Both the position numbers and the translations under genes were made by a program. A DNA stretch of 64,000 bases, taken from NCBI RefSeq assembly GCF_016598535.1, contig NZ_CP066779.1, positions 5,950,053-6,014,052 on the forward strand, in the 5' to 3' direction. This stretch comes from Rhodococcus sp. P-2 (GTDB taxonomy: Bacteria > Actinomycetota > Actinomycetes > Mycobacteriales > Mycobacteriaceae). Each line of letters begins with the position of its first letter. Within the stretch, counting starts at the first letter, position 1. Below are positions 1 through 8,996 of this stretch, in pieces. The notes under the pieces were generated by a model. That model did not search any database. It was not told where the DNA came from and saw only the letters and a program-made list of their open reading frames with translations.

Positions 1-1478
1 CTGTCGTCCTGGGCGTCGGTGAACTGGTGGCGCTGCCGATCAACCCGGACGCGTCGCCCTTCTACGCCGTCGGTGCAACCACCGTCGACCGAACGCCGGC
101 TTGGGCTCGCGAGTTCGCGATCGACACCTTCGGCACCAACGACAAGCCGGCGCTGTTCATCGGAATGTCGATCTTGATAGTTCTGCTCGGCGCGGTGGCA
201 GGGCTCCTGGAACGGCGACGTCGCCCGATTGGCAGCCTCATCCTCGTTCTGCTCGGTGCGGTTGGCGTGTATGCGGCGTTGCAACGCCCGACTGCCGACG
301 CGATGTACGTGTTCCCGACGCTGGTCGGCGTGGTCGCGGGTGTCGCGACTCTGCGGTTGCTGATCACGCAACTGGAGGTGCCGCTCTCGCCGGGCGTCGC
401 CGACTCGTGGTTGCCTCGTCGTCAGTTCCTTCTGCTGGCAGGTGCGGCGTTGGCAGTGGCTGCGGCCGCGGGTGCCGCCGGGAAGTTCGTGGGGCAGAGA
501 ATCGCTGGAGCAGTCGCGAATCGTGAAGATTTCGTCGTGCCCACCGCCGCTGACCCGGCGCCGCCGATTCCGGCGGGTGCAGACATCGGGATTGCGGGTG
601 CGTCGACGTACATCACGCCCAACGACGACTTCTATCGCATCGACACCGCTCTCCTCGTTCCGCAATTGACGACGGACTCATGGGAACTGCGGATTCACGG
701 CATGGTCGACCGCGAGATGACGTTGTCGTTCGACGACCTGGTGGCGCGAACGCCCATCGAGCGGGTGATCACGCTGACGTGTGTTTCCAACGAGGTGGGT
801 GGTGTCCTGGCTGGGAACGCGAAGTGGATCGGTTATCCCATGAAGGACCTGCTCGACGAAGTCGGTGTCCATCCCGACGCCGACATGCTCCTGTCGACCA
901 GCGTCGACGGCTTCACAGTCGGCACCCCGGTCGAGATAGTCACCGACGGCCGTGACGCGATTCTCGCCGTGGCGATGAACGGTGAGCCGTTGCCGTTCGA
1001 GCACGGTTACCCCGTTCGGCAGGTAGTTCCCGGCCTGTACGGTTTCGTCTCCGCCACCAAATGGGTGACGGAGTGGGAACTCACGCGTTTCGACAAGGTC
1101 GAGGCCTATTGGACCCAGCGCGGTTGGGGTGCGCAGGCACCGATCAAGACGTCGTCGCGTATCGAGGTACCGGCAGCTCTGGCGCCGATCGAGCCGGGCC
1201 AGGTGCTGGTGGCGGGAACTGCCTGGGCTCAGCATCGTGGAATCGAGAAGGTCGAGGTTCGCGTGGACAACGGCGAATGGCAACCGGCGACACTGGCGCA
1301 GGAGTACTCGATCGACACCTGGCGGCAATGGTCGTGGATGTGGGATGCAGGCTCAGGTTTGCACACCGTGCAGGTCAGGGCGACGGATTTGGACGGGAAC
1401 GTTCAGGTGGAAGAGCGCACTCCGCCGATTCCCGGTGGCGCCACGGGATGGCATACGAGGTCGTTCACGGTGAAGTGA
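1..1478 (+). CDS. Membrane-anchored molybdopterin-dependent oxidoreductase (sulfite oxidase/YedY type), 5'-truncated by window edge
   Basis: The frame is open from base 3 onward, so the true start lies outside the window; an internal GTG at 27 would give 483 residues. Numbered from that GTG, there are hydrophobic segments near 43-61, 68-85 and 93-114. A twin-Arg-like stretch, RRQFLLLAGAAL, follows at 131-142. The rest is an oxidoreductase molybdopterin-binding domain. The cysteine in ITLTCVSNEVGG (about residue 252) sits where this family ligates Mo. The C-terminal part resembles the Mo-co dimerisation domain. This suggests a membrane-tethered catalytic domain outside the cytoplasm. The substrate cannot be read from sequence. 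Its 3' end overlaps the convergent TetR gene by 14 bp. Confidence 0.85.
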   Translation, partial: VVLGVGELVALPINPDASPFYAVGATTVDRTPAWAREFAIDTFGTNDKPALFIGMSILIVLLGAVAGLLERRRRPIGSLILVLLGAVGVYAALQRPTADAMYVFPTLVGVVAGVATLRLLITQLEVPLSPGVADSWLPRRQFLLLAGAALAVAAAAGAAGKFVGQRIAGAVANREDFVVPTAADPAPPIPAGADIGIAGASTYITPNDDFYRIDTALLVPQLTTDSWELRIHGMVDREMTLSFDDLVARTPIERVITLTCVSNEVGGVLAGNAKWIGYPMKDLLDEVGVHPDADMLLSTSVDGFTVGTPVEIVTDGRDAILAVAMNGEPLPFEHGYPVRQVVPGLYGFVSATKWVTEWELTRFDKVEAYWTQRGWGAQAPIKTSSRIEVPAALAPIEPGQVLVAGTAWAQHRGIEKVEVRVDNGEWQPATLAQEYSIDTWRQWSWMWDAGSGLHTVQVRATDLDGNVQVEERTPPIPGGATGWHTRSFTVK

Positions 1479-2100
1479 CAGGTAGATCCGAATGGGATTC
1501 GGTATACAGGCGGATGACGCACTGGGCCATCCATCCGGCGATCAGGGTTCTCAGGCCGAAGTCGAAGGTGTCGTCGGTTCGCAGTGGGGTCGTGGCCTCA
1601 CGGGTGATCTCGCTCGGGTTCGAGGATTGAGTCCACGCGACATCCGGCGTCGACAGCTTGACGACTGATCCGAGGACCAAACTGTCCAGCGTGGAAATTG
1701 CGTGACGAGTGTCGATCGGATCGAACCCGCCATCCGAAAATGCTTGGACCAGTGCGGTATCGATATCGAAAGTCACCTCGGTGCGGACGCTTCGCGTCAT
1801 GAGCAGCGGGATGAGACGCCAATGCTCGACCGCAGCTCGGCGATAGGCCCACCCCCAGGCGCTGACCCGCTCGCTCCATCCTGCGGGTGGTTGCGGGACC
1901 GAGATCGACGACATCACGCGGATGCGCATGAGTTCGACGATCTCGGATCGACCCGAAACGTGTGTGTAGAGCGAAGACGGAGTCACGTTCAATTGCTTGG
2001 CGATTCCGGGCATGGTGAAGTCACCGGTCGCGTCGACAGCATCCAGGGCGGCGTCGGTGATGTTGCCCGTGGACAGTATCGGCTGGGTGGGGCGCGGCAT
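1465..2100 (-). CDS. TetR-family transcriptional regulator
   Basis: 211 residues from the ATG at 2100. This start is preferred over the in-frame one at 2130 because AGGAGA lies just upstream. The N-terminal HTH reads FTMPGIAKQLNVTPSSLYTHV, the TetR recognition-helix pattern. The C-terminal half has the look of a TetR_C ligand domain (GWMAQCVIRLY near the end). The gene is divergent from the amidohydrolase at 2259, and the space between holds inverted repeats. It therefore probably represses itself and that enzyme. The ligand is unknown. Confidence 0.85.
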   Translation of the reverse strand: MPRPTQPILSTGNITDAALDAVDATGDFTMPGIAKQLNVTPSSLYTHVSGRSEIVELMRIRVMSSISVPQPPAGWSERVSAWGWAYRRAAVEHWRLIPLLMTRSVRTEVTFDIDTALVQAFSDGGFDPIDTRHAISTLDSLVLGSVVKLSTPDVAWTQSSNPSEITREATTPLRTDDTFDFGLRTLIAGWMAQCVIRLYTESHSDLPVTSP

Positions 2101-2172
2101 CGATTCTCCTGGTGAGGGATTCGTCGGCAATCTCGGACTCGATCGATTGATGACAACTCCTTGATTTCAGGA

Positions 2173-2216
2173 GCCGACATGCATCATACTAACCGAACCC
2201 TATTCGGTATGTCGGC
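2173..2216. promoter_or_regulatory. Candidate TetR operator between divergent genes
   Basis: Two nested inverted repeats are seen: ACCGAA-N5-TTCGGT at 2192-2208, and GCCGACAT (2173-2180) against ATGTCGGC (2209-2216). They lie between the start of the TetR gene (2100) and the amidohydrolase start (2259). Their position suggests control of both promoters; binding by this TetR is inferred. Confidence 0.5.
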
Positions 2217-2258
2217 GGATTCTTCCGGCGATCGGTACACGTCGGAGGAACATTCAAT

Positions 2259-3491
2259 ATGTCTGTCGTATGGCTGACCGGTGCAACGATCATCGACGGT
2301 ACGGGAGCCGAACCGATCGAGAACTGTGCTGTTGCTGTGGAAAGCGGACGCATCAGTGCGATCGGTGGCACGCCGCCCGAGGGGGTGGAGGTGTTGGACT
2401 GCACCGGGTTGACGATCACGCCCGGACTGATCGACGCACACGTTCATCTCGGTGGATCGAGTGATCTCGCCCCGAGCCTGCGGCGTCAGATATCGGTAGC
2501 CGAACTGGCCGCAGACATGTTCGCGACCTGCGCGTCTACTCTCGACGGGGGATTCACCACGGTTCGTGACTGCGGCGGAATCGACGGTGGACTCGCCGGA
2601 GTTGTCGCCTCGGGCAAGATTCCGGGGCCGCGGATCATTCAGTGTGGCCCGATCCAATGCCAGACCGGCGGACACGGACACCTGGCGGCCGAGTGGGAGC
2701 CGACTTCGGACTGGTCCGATCACGACATCCCCGGATTGCGTTGTATGTCTCTGCTTTCCGACGGCCCGCACGAAATGCGAAAGAACGTTCGTGAGACGTT
2801 CCGCAGAGGTGCCGACTTCCTCAAACTGTGCGTCACCGGGGGAGTGGTATCCACTCATGACAAGCTCACCGACACGCAGTTCACGGTCGACGAGATCGGA
2901 GTTGCCGTCGAGGAAGCCAATGCGCGCGGTACGTATGTCACGGTGCACGCTCACAACAACGAGGGAATCCGGAACGCGGTTACCGCCGGCGCGAAATGCG
3001 TCGAGCACGGTTCCGACATCGACGACGAGACTGCCAAGTTGATGGCCGAGCACGACGTCGCTTTGGTACCGACCTTGGCTGTGGTGCAGGCGCTCTCGGA
3101 CAGCGCGGCGTCAGCGGGTCTACCCGAATCGATTTCGGCGCGCATCGGCCAGATGATGCAGGGGCAGATCGACGGACTCCTCGCCGCTCGAAATGCCGGC
3201 GTCAGAGTGGGATTGGGATCGGACCTTATCGGTACCGATCAAACAGGTCGGGGGATGGAGCTTGTCCTGCGCGCCAAGGTCGAAACCCCGATGGACGCAT
3301 TGGTTTCCGCTACCCGGATCAACGCCGACATTCTCGGCATCGCCGACGAGGTCGGCACCATCGAAGTCGGCAAGTTCGCCGACCTCGTTGCCTTCCGCGG
3401 CAATCCGTTGACGGATCCGTCCATCTTCGCTGATCGTGAGCGCATCGCACTCGTCATTCAGAGCGGTCGAGTGGTGAAGGACGGCCGGTAG
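2259..3491 (+). CDS. Amidohydrolase-superfamily enzyme (imidazolonepropionase/prolidase-like)
   Basis: 410 residues from an ATG with GGAGGAA a few bases upstream. It has the amidohydrolase signature: GLIDAHVHLGG (HxH metal site) near residue 60, further metal-site candidates in VTVHAHNN and CVEHGSDID, and a late aspartate in GLGSDLIGTD. The C-terminus returns to the composite beta domain (GTIEVGKFADLVAF). This is the group often named imidazolonepropionase-like or Xaa-Pro dipeptidase, with members acting on amides, carbamates or peptides. It faces a TetR gene that probably controls it. The substrate is not predictable here. Confidence 0.85.
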   Translation: MSVVWLTGATIIDGTGAEPIENCAVAVESGRISAIGGTPPEGVEVLDCTGLTITPGLIDAHVHLGGSSDLAPSLRRQISVAELAADMFATCASTLDGGFTTVRDCGGIDGGLAGVVASGKIPGPRIIQCGPIQCQTGGHGHLAAEWEPTSDWSDHDIPGLRCMSLLSDGPHEMRKNVRETFRRGADFLKLCVTGGVVSTHDKLTDTQFTVDEIGVAVEEANARGTYVTVHAHNNEGIRNAVTAGAKCVEHGSDIDDETAKLMAEHDVALVPTLAVVQALSDSAASAGLPESISARIGQMMQGQIDGLLAARNAGVRVGLGSDLIGTDQTGRGMELVLRAKVETPMDALVSATRINADILGIADEVGTIEVGKFADLVAFRGNPLTDPSIFADRERIALVIQSGRVVKDGR

Positions 3492-3492
3492 C

Positions 3493-4194
3493 TCAACAGC
3501 GAGTGGCGAGTTCTGTCAACGCCGAGTGATCCGCCCGGCTGACCGGTAAGCCATAGGAAATCGCGACGGTCAAGTACTTGCCTGCGTAGAAACATCGGTA
3601 CGCAGGATTGGGCGGCAACCAGTCGCTGGGCGTGCTGTCGCCTTTCGACTGGTTGTCGGGGCCGTTGACGGCCAACAGGTTCAGTGACGTGTCGTTCGCG
3701 AACCTCATCCGAAGCTCGGGCGTCCAGGAGTTCGCGCCGAAGTCCCAGGCCGCGGCGAGTGGGAAGACGTGGTCGATCTGGACGGACTTGGCCCGGCTTC
3801 GTTCGAATTCGACGCGGTCACCGGAGTACGGGTCGGTCATCACGCCGGACAATACGAGGCAGTCACGTGTTCCCGGTTTGAACACCACGTCCGATAGATC
3901 GTGGGCCAGAACGTTGTTGCGGGTATCGCACCCGTCGTGGCCACCTGGTGCGTCCTGGTCGTCGGACCACGCGGGGCCGAATACGCAGGCCTCGCCGTTA
4001 CCGCAGCCGCGCTCGTATCCACCCGGATGTGGTCGGTTGTCGACGACCGCGGTCCGGGACAGGAGCTCCTCCAGGTCCGATCGAGTCGGGCTGCCCGGGG
4101 CAGAATCGAGACGCGCGTTCCCGAACCATCCGCAGGACGCAACGAGACATACGAGCACGAGCGTTGCAAGGATCGCAGTCAACCGTGCAACCAC
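3493..4194 (-). CDS. Secreted HNH-family nuclease-like lipoprotein (DUF1524/GmrSD C-terminal type)
   Basis: 233 residues from a GTG at 4194; the ribosome-binding site is weak. The frame stays open upstream to 5037, but that stretch is antisense to the neighbouring oxidoreductase and looks like a shadow. The N-terminus is a lipoprotein signal: basic start, hydrophobic run, then LVASC with Cys21 as the likely lipidated residue. The mature part has the HNH-type core VQIDHVFPLAAAWDFGA and the downstream NLLAV...KGD...PSDWLPPN pattern of secreted actinobacterial HNH nucleases. Two cysteine pairs (CGNGEAC and CDTR...DC) could form disulfides. It may degrade extracellular nucleic acid. The end lies one base past the stop of the upstream convergent gene. 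Confidence 0.75.
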   Translation of the reverse strand: MVARLTAILATLVLVCLVASCGWFGNARLDSAPGSPTRSDLEELLSRTAVVDNRPHPGGYERGCGNGEACVFGPAWSDDQDAPGGHDGCDTRNNVLAHDLSDVVFKPGTRDCLVLSGVMTDPYSGDRVEFERSRAKSVQIDHVFPLAAAWDFGANSWTPELRMRFANDTSLNLLAVNGPDNQSKGDSTPSDWLPPNPAYRCFYAGKYLTVAISYGLPVSRADHSALTELATRC

Positions 4195-4247
4195 CTGTGC
4201 CCCCGCCCGTCGTAGACGGTGATTGAACCATCGGCGTCCGACAGAGA

Positions 4248-5168
4248 TCAGCCGAAGTCGATCACCACCTTGCCGGCGGCATGGCCGTCTTCGACTGCAG
4301 CGAGCGCTTCCCCGGCGCGGGAGAACGGGTAGCGGCCGGACACGGAAGGGTCGAGGGTCCCGTCGTCCACGAGCGCCGCGACCTCCGTGAATACTGCTGT
4401 GGTCCTTCGGCGTTCGACACCACTGCCGCCGAGTCGGCTTGCCGCCAGAGGATCGGCGATGCTCAGGATTGGCGCACCCGGTCGGGTGAGCGCAGCACCG
4501 CGAGCGAGAGTGTCCCCGCCGACAAGGTCGAAAACCGCGTCCACCCCACCTGAGGACAGCGCGGACACTTCGTCTGCGAATCCGTCTCCCGACTCGACCC
4601 AGCGTGCTCCCGCGTCCTCGATCGCGGTTCTCTTGGATTCGCTCGCGACACCGATCACGTTGACACCCTGTGCCAATGCAAGCGCGATGGTGCTGCGACC
4701 GACGCCGCCACCGGCGCCGAGGAGCAGGAGTGTTGCCCCGGGCTTCAGTCCGAGGCCGTGGAGCGCGTCGTAGGCCGTCCCCGCCGCAACCGTCAACACC
4801 GCGGCATCCGCCCACGACACGGCAGGCGGCTTGTGTGCTGTCGACGAGACGTTGAGCATGGTCGACTCGGCGTAGCCGCCGAAGCCGGTCGCGGTAGCGC
4901 CGAACACTTCGTCGCCGACCTCGAACTCGGTGACCCGCGGACCCACTCCGATGACAACACCGGACACTTCGCGGCCCAGAACCGCAGGCAGCGTCACTGG
5001 CACGGTGTCTTTCCGCGTACCAGCGCGAACCTTCCAATCGGCTGGATTGACGCCCGCAGCTCGGACCGACACCAGCAGTTGTCCAGCACCGGGCGGTGGG
5101 AGGGTGACGTCGAAGTAGGACTGTGTGTCGGGGCCGCCGTACTCGGTGAAGCCGTATGCCGTCGTCAT
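4248..5168 (-). CDS. NADPH:quinone oxidoreductase-like medium-chain dehydrogenase
   Basis: 306 residues from the ATG at 5168, giving the typical N-terminus MTTAYGFTEYGGPDTQSY. The GroES-like domain contains VRAAGVNPADWKVRAG. The Rossmann domain has LLLGAGGGVGRSTIALALAQ for NADPH binding, and FDLVGGDTL follows. Length fits zinc-independent quinone oxidoreductase/enoyl reductase relatives, and no structural-zinc cysteine cluster is present. The gene stands alone between the HNH lipoprotein and the divergent helicase gene. The substrate is probably a quinone or enone. Confidence 0.85.
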   Translation of the reverse strand: MTTAYGFTEYGGPDTQSYFDVTLPPPGAGQLLVSVRAAGVNPADWKVRAGTRKDTVPVTLPAVLGREVSGVVIGVGPRVTEFEVGDEVFGATATGFGGYAESTMLNVSSTAHKPPAVSWADAAVLTVAAGTAYDALHGLGLKPGATLLLLGAGGGVGRSTIALALAQGVNVIGVASESKRTAIEDAGARWVESGDGFADEVSALSSGGVDAVFDLVGGDTLARGAALTRPGAPILSIADPLAASRLGGSGVERRRTTAVFTEVAALVDDGTLDPSVSGRYPFSRAGEALAAVEDGHAAGKVVIDFG

Positions 5169-5260
5169 GCCTGCCAGCCTATTGCCCCGGCATGCCGGAA
5201 GGGCGGTCCGGAAGGGTGGTGACGAACAGCGGTGTCGGTGGCACCTGATTGGATGGTCGG

Positions 5261-8077
5261 ATGCTGCATGGACTCTGGTCACCGGGATCGGGGCTCAAAC
5301 TGTGGGTCGACGGGCACGACGGTGCCGGGACCGACGATCCCCGTGATCCGGTCAGTGCTGTCCTGCACCGCAAGTTCCGTCATCGTGTCAACGTCCCCAT
5401 GCCGCCTGTGCCTGGCGGGCCTTTGCAGAGTGAGTACGCAGCCGTTGCGTTGGCACCGCCGGACGCGGTCGATCTCCTGTTGCGGTTCAAGGCTGATGAC
5501 CAGCGAATCGCGGGCGACCTGCATTTTCTCGTGCACGTGGCGCGAGGAATCGACCGTTGGGTTCGTGCCGGGCGGGTGGTGCCGGCGCTGACGCGGGCCG
5601 AAGGAAGTTGGTGGCCACGCTGGCAGTTGTCGGTGGGGGAACGCCAGCGCGCGTGGATCGGTGAACTGGTCGTGGCCATGCCACCGGTACAGCGGGCCGT
5701 CGGCTCGCCGAGGGCGATGATCGAAGACATCACCAACGAACTCACGGACCCGATCGTCCGCCGTGTTCTCGGTGGCTCGGTGCCGGTGATGCAGACCTCG
5801 CTCTGGCAGGCCGTGTTGTCCGGGGACCCTTTCGACGACGTGTCGGTACGAGCGGCCGAGGGACTCGCCGAATGGGGATCCACGTTCACCGCCGGAGAGC
5901 CGGACCTGGTTCTGCGGCTGATCGAGCCGGAACTCGACGACAATTCCGATCCGGACGACGATGCGCTGTGGCGTCTGCAGGTGTGCCTGCGTCCCGAAGG
6001 CGAAGCGCCCGAGCGTGTTCGACTGCACCGGGCCGACCCTAAACGCATCCAGCTCGGCAGTCGGAAGCTCGAAGAGGCGATCAAGGCGTACCCACGTTTT
6101 CGCGACGTGCCGCGCGACGAAGACAGTCTCGATCTGTTGCTGCCCACGCCGGTCGTGATGGACCTGGTCGGACACGGCGCGATTGTCTTGCGAGAGCGGG
6201 GAATCACGCTGCTGCTTCCCCGCGCCTGGAACGTGGTGTCTCCTTCGCTGCGTGTGCGGGTGACCTCGGCGTCGTCTCCGATCGTTGCGGAGAATCGCAC
6301 GGTCGGTATGGATCAATTGCTGGAATACGATTGGGAATTGGCGCTCGGAGACAAGGTGCTCACCGCCGAGGAAATGACCCGACTCGTCGACGCGAAGTCC
6401 GATCTGGTCCAGTTGCGCGGCGAGTGGGTGCAGGCAGACAAAGACGTACTGGCCCGCGCGGCTCGTTTTGTCAGTCAGCGGCATTCGAGCGGGGATCGAG
6501 CGATTGTCGATTTGATCAAGGACTTGATAGCCGACGACCTCAAAGACCTACCGGTCGAGGAAGTGAAGGCGACCGGATGGGCATCCGCACTGCTCGACCA
6601 GTCGGTGGCCCCGCGGCAGGTCGCGGTGCCGTCGACGGTCAACGCGACCTTGCGTCCGTATCAACGACGCGGTCTCGACTGGTTGGCCTACATGAGTGCA
6701 CTCGGTCTCGGCGCGGTTTTGGCCGACGACATGGGGCTGGGGAAGACGCTGCAATTGTTGGCATTACTTGCCCACGAGAAGTCCAAGACGGCAACACTTT
6801 TGGTGTGTCCGATGTCGGTCGTGGGAAACTGGCAGCGTGAAGCGGCGCGATTTGTGCCGAGCCTGCGCGTCTACGTTCATCACGGTTCGGACCGCGCTAC
6901 CGGGGCGGAGCTTGAACACGCTGTTCGTGAGAGTGATCTGGTGATCACCACCTACGCGCTCATGACCCGCGACGTCGCGGCCCTCAAGGAACTCGACTGG
7001 CGGCGCGTAGTGCTCGACGAGGCTCAACACATCAAGAACGCCAAGACATCTCAGGCGAGAGCTGCTCGCAGCATCCCCGCGGATCATCGCGTTGCTCTGA
7101 CCGGAACGCCGGTGGAGAACCGACTGGACGAGTTGCGGTCCATCCTCGATTTTGCCAATCGCGGTGTACTCGGCTCGGAGCAGATGTTCCGCAAACGGTT
7201 CGTCGTACCGATCGAGCGGGAAAAGGATCAACTTGCCGTCTCGCGACTGCGCGCCGTCACGTCCCCCTTTGTGCTGCGGCGCGTGAAGACCGATCCCGCC
7301 GTGATCGCGGATCTCCCGGAGAAGTTGGAGATGACGGTTCGAGCGAATCTCAGTGAGGAACAGGCCGCGTTGTACCGCGCGGTGGTGGACGAGATGATGG
7401 CGCAGATCAAGGGGACGGAAGGTATGAAGCGCAAGGGCGCCGTCCTGTCTGCGCTGACCAAACTCAAACAGGTATGCAATCATCCGGCGCACTTCCTGCG
7501 CGACGGATCGCCGGTGATGCGACGCGGGCAACACCGTTCGGGAAAGCTCGGACTGGTCGAGGACATCGTCGAGTCGGTCACCGGCGACGACGAGAAGGTT
7601 CTGTTGTTCACACAGTTTCGTGAGTTCGGCGAGCTGGTGGTGCCGTACCTGGCAGACCGGTTCACCACCGAAGTTCCGTTCCTCCACGGCGGAGTGTCGA
7701 AAGCCGGGCGCGACGCCATGGTCGAGGCGTTCCAAGGTGAAGGCGGCCCGCCCATCATGGTGCTCTCGCTCAAGGCCGGCGGCACGGGCCTGAATCTCAC
7801 AGCGGCCAACCATGTGGTTCACCTCGACAGATGGTGGAACCCCGCGGTGGAGAACCAGGCGACGGACCGTGTCTTCCGCATCGGTCAGAGAAAGAACGTG
7901 CAGGTCCGCAAGATGGTGTGCGTCGGAACCTTGGAAGAGCGAATCGACACGATGATCGCGAGTAAAAGTGAACTCGCCGAACTTGCAGTCGGGACCGGTG
8001 AGAACTGGGTGACGGAGATGAGCGTCGAGCAATTGGACGAGTTGTTGCGACTCGGCGACGACGCGGTGGGCGAATGA
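5261..8077 (+). CDS. SNF2-family ATP-dependent helicase with N-terminal SNF2-associated domain (DUF3670 type)
   Basis: 938 residues from the ATG at 5261; a TTG at 5249 is also in frame. The N-terminal 400 residues match the SNF2-associated region of bacterial homologues. The motor follows: Walker A in LADDMGLGKTLQ near residue 490, DEAQ box in VLDEAQHIKN near 585, SALTKLKQVCNHP, and the C-terminal helicase motif QATDRVFRIGQ near 870. SNF2 proteins translocate on double-stranded DNA and remodel protein-DNA complexes; bacterial roles are poorly defined. Its stop overlaps the start of a SWIM zinc-finger gene, so the two are translationally coupled and probably act together. Confidence 0.92.
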   Translation: MLHGLWSPGSGLKLWVDGHDGAGTDDPRDPVSAVLHRKFRHRVNVPMPPVPGGPLQSEYAAVALAPPDAVDLLLRFKADDQRIAGDLHFLVHVARGIDRWVRAGRVVPALTRAEGSWWPRWQLSVGERQRAWIGELVVAMPPVQRAVGSPRAMIEDITNELTDPIVRRVLGGSVPVMQTSLWQAVLSGDPFDDVSVRAAEGLAEWGSTFTAGEPDLVLRLIEPELDDNSDPDDDALWRLQVCLRPEGEAPERVRLHRADPKRIQLGSRKLEEAIKAYPRFRDVPRDEDSLDLLLPTPVVMDLVGHGAIVLRERGITLLLPRAWNVVSPSLRVRVTSASSPIVAENRTVGMDQLLEYDWELALGDKVLTAEEMTRLVDAKSDLVQLRGEWVQADKDVLARAARFVSQRHSSGDRAIVDLIKDLIADDLKDLPVEEVKATGWASALLDQSVAPRQVAVPSTVNATLRPYQRRGLDWLAYMSALGLGAVLADDMGLGKTLQLLALLAHEKSKTATLLVCPMSVVGNWQREAARFVPSLRVYVHHGSDRATGAELEHAVRESDLVITTYALMTRDVAALKELDWRRVVLDEAQHIKNAKTSQARAARSIPADHRVALTGTPVENRLDELRSILDFANRGVLGSEQMFRKRFVVPIEREKDQLAVSRLRAVTSPFVLRRVKTDPAVIADLPEKLEMTVRANLSEEQAALYRAVVDEMMAQIKGTEGMKRKGAVLSALTKLKQVCNHPAHFLRDGSPVMRRGQHRSGKLGLVEDIVESVTGDDEKVLLFTQFREFGELVVPYLADRFTTEVPFLHGGVSKAGRDAMVEAFQGEGGPPIMVLSLKAGGTGLNLTAANHVVHLDRWWNPAVENQATDRVFRIGQRKNVQVRKMVCVGTLEERIDTMIASKSELAELAVGTGENWVTEMSVEQLDELLRLGDDAVGE

Positions 8078-8847
8078 GTCCGCGCGGTAAGGGTCCCGAT
8101 TTCAGCGAGTACACCGGGCCTCGGCGGCGGGCACCCGCGCCGGTCAAGCCTCGTCCAGCGTTCGGGAGGACGTTCTGGGGCAAGGCTTTTGTCCGCGTCG
8201 TCGAAGAGATCGGCGACAAACCTCGCGTCACGCGTGGGCGTACGTATGCGCGTTCGGGTCAGGTCTTGGCGCTCGACATCGAACCGGGAGTGGTGACGGC
8301 CGAGGTTCAGGGCAGCCAACTTCAGCCGTTCGTTTCCACGCTGTCGATCGACACCCTCGATCAATCGGATATCGACGACATCATCACCAAGATCCGCCGC
8401 GTGCCGGGAAGCCTTGCCGCACTGGTGTCCGGCACTGTCCCGGACATGCTTGCCGCCCAACTGATACCGGACGGCCCGTCGGCTTTTCGCTTCGACTGCA
8501 CCTGCCCCGATGTCGGTTGGCCGTGCAAACACGCTGCGGCCGTGGCGTTCTTGACCGCCGAGCGGATCGACACCGATCCGCTGAGGTTGCTGAGACTTCG
8601 CGGGGTCGACCTGGAGCAGTTGATCGGGGGAGTGGAAGACGAGTCGACCGTTGCGGTGGACGTCGAGAATTGGTTCGGAATCGCGGCTGCCCTGCCGGCG
8701 CTACCGAAGGTGCCTTTTCGTGCGGCGATCGACGATCTGGATATCCGGCGGTTGCGCGAGGCGGTTGCGGCACTGGGATTGGACATGGCTCAGCAGAACG
8801 TCGCCTTGGACGAAATACGGTCCATCTACCGACGGTTGGACGGTTGA
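8074..8847 (+). CDS. SWIM zinc-finger protein, partner of SNF2 helicase
   Basis: 257 residues, starting in the ATGA overlap with the helicase stop. The SWIM finger (CxC...CxH) is seen as DCTCPDVGWPCKHAAAV at about residues 140-156. The N-terminus (RRRAPAPVKPRPAFGRTFWGKAFV) is the usual start of these proteins in actinobacteria. SWIM domains bind DNA or protein, and SNF2-SWIM gene pairs recur in bacterial genomes. No enzymatic motif is visible. It may be a targeting subunit for the helicase. Confidence 0.88.
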   Translation: MSPRGKGPDFSEYTGPRRRAPAPVKPRPAFGRTFWGKAFVRVVEEIGDKPRVTRGRTYARSGQVLALDIEPGVVTAEVQGSQLQPFVSTLSIDTLDQSDIDDIITKIRRVPGSLAALVSGTVPDMLAAQLIPDGPSAFRFDCTCPDVGWPCKHAAAVAFLTAERIDTDPLRLLRLRGVDLEQLIGGVEDESTVAVDVENWFGIAAALPALPKVPFRAAIDDLDIRRLREAVAALGLDMAQQNVALDEIRSIYRRLDG

Positions 8848-8905
8848 AATCGGACAACTCCGGACTGGTGCTAGTTTCCTGTCGTGAATTCCAGTATCGT
8901 TAATT

Positions 8906-8915
8906 GGACCGGTCC
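8906..8915. promoter_or_regulatory. Palindrome GGACCGGTCC in the dasR upstream region
   Basis: A perfect 10-bp palindrome in the 149-bp gap before the GntR regulator. It is placed where an autoregulatory operator could be, but it does not fit the dre consensus well. The function is unassigned. Confidence 0.3.
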
Positions 8916-8996
8916 GGTCGGGACCTGCCTGCGATTTCATATCCTTATCGTCGGCGAATAGACGGCTATTCATTTCTCGGAGGGACAGTCGCTGTG

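Noticed and set aside
4195-5037. Upstream continuation of the HNH nuclease frame (would make a 514-residue protein)
   Set aside because: This part lies on the same strand as, and in another frame of, the well-supported oxidoreductase gene, and its product is Arg-rich with no domain. The lipoprotein signal at the GTG of 4194 marks the real start.
8906-8915. GGACCGGTCC as a second dre site for autoregulation of dasR
   Set aside because: It is palindromic but lacks the TGGTCTAGACCA core; kept only as an unassigned palindrome.
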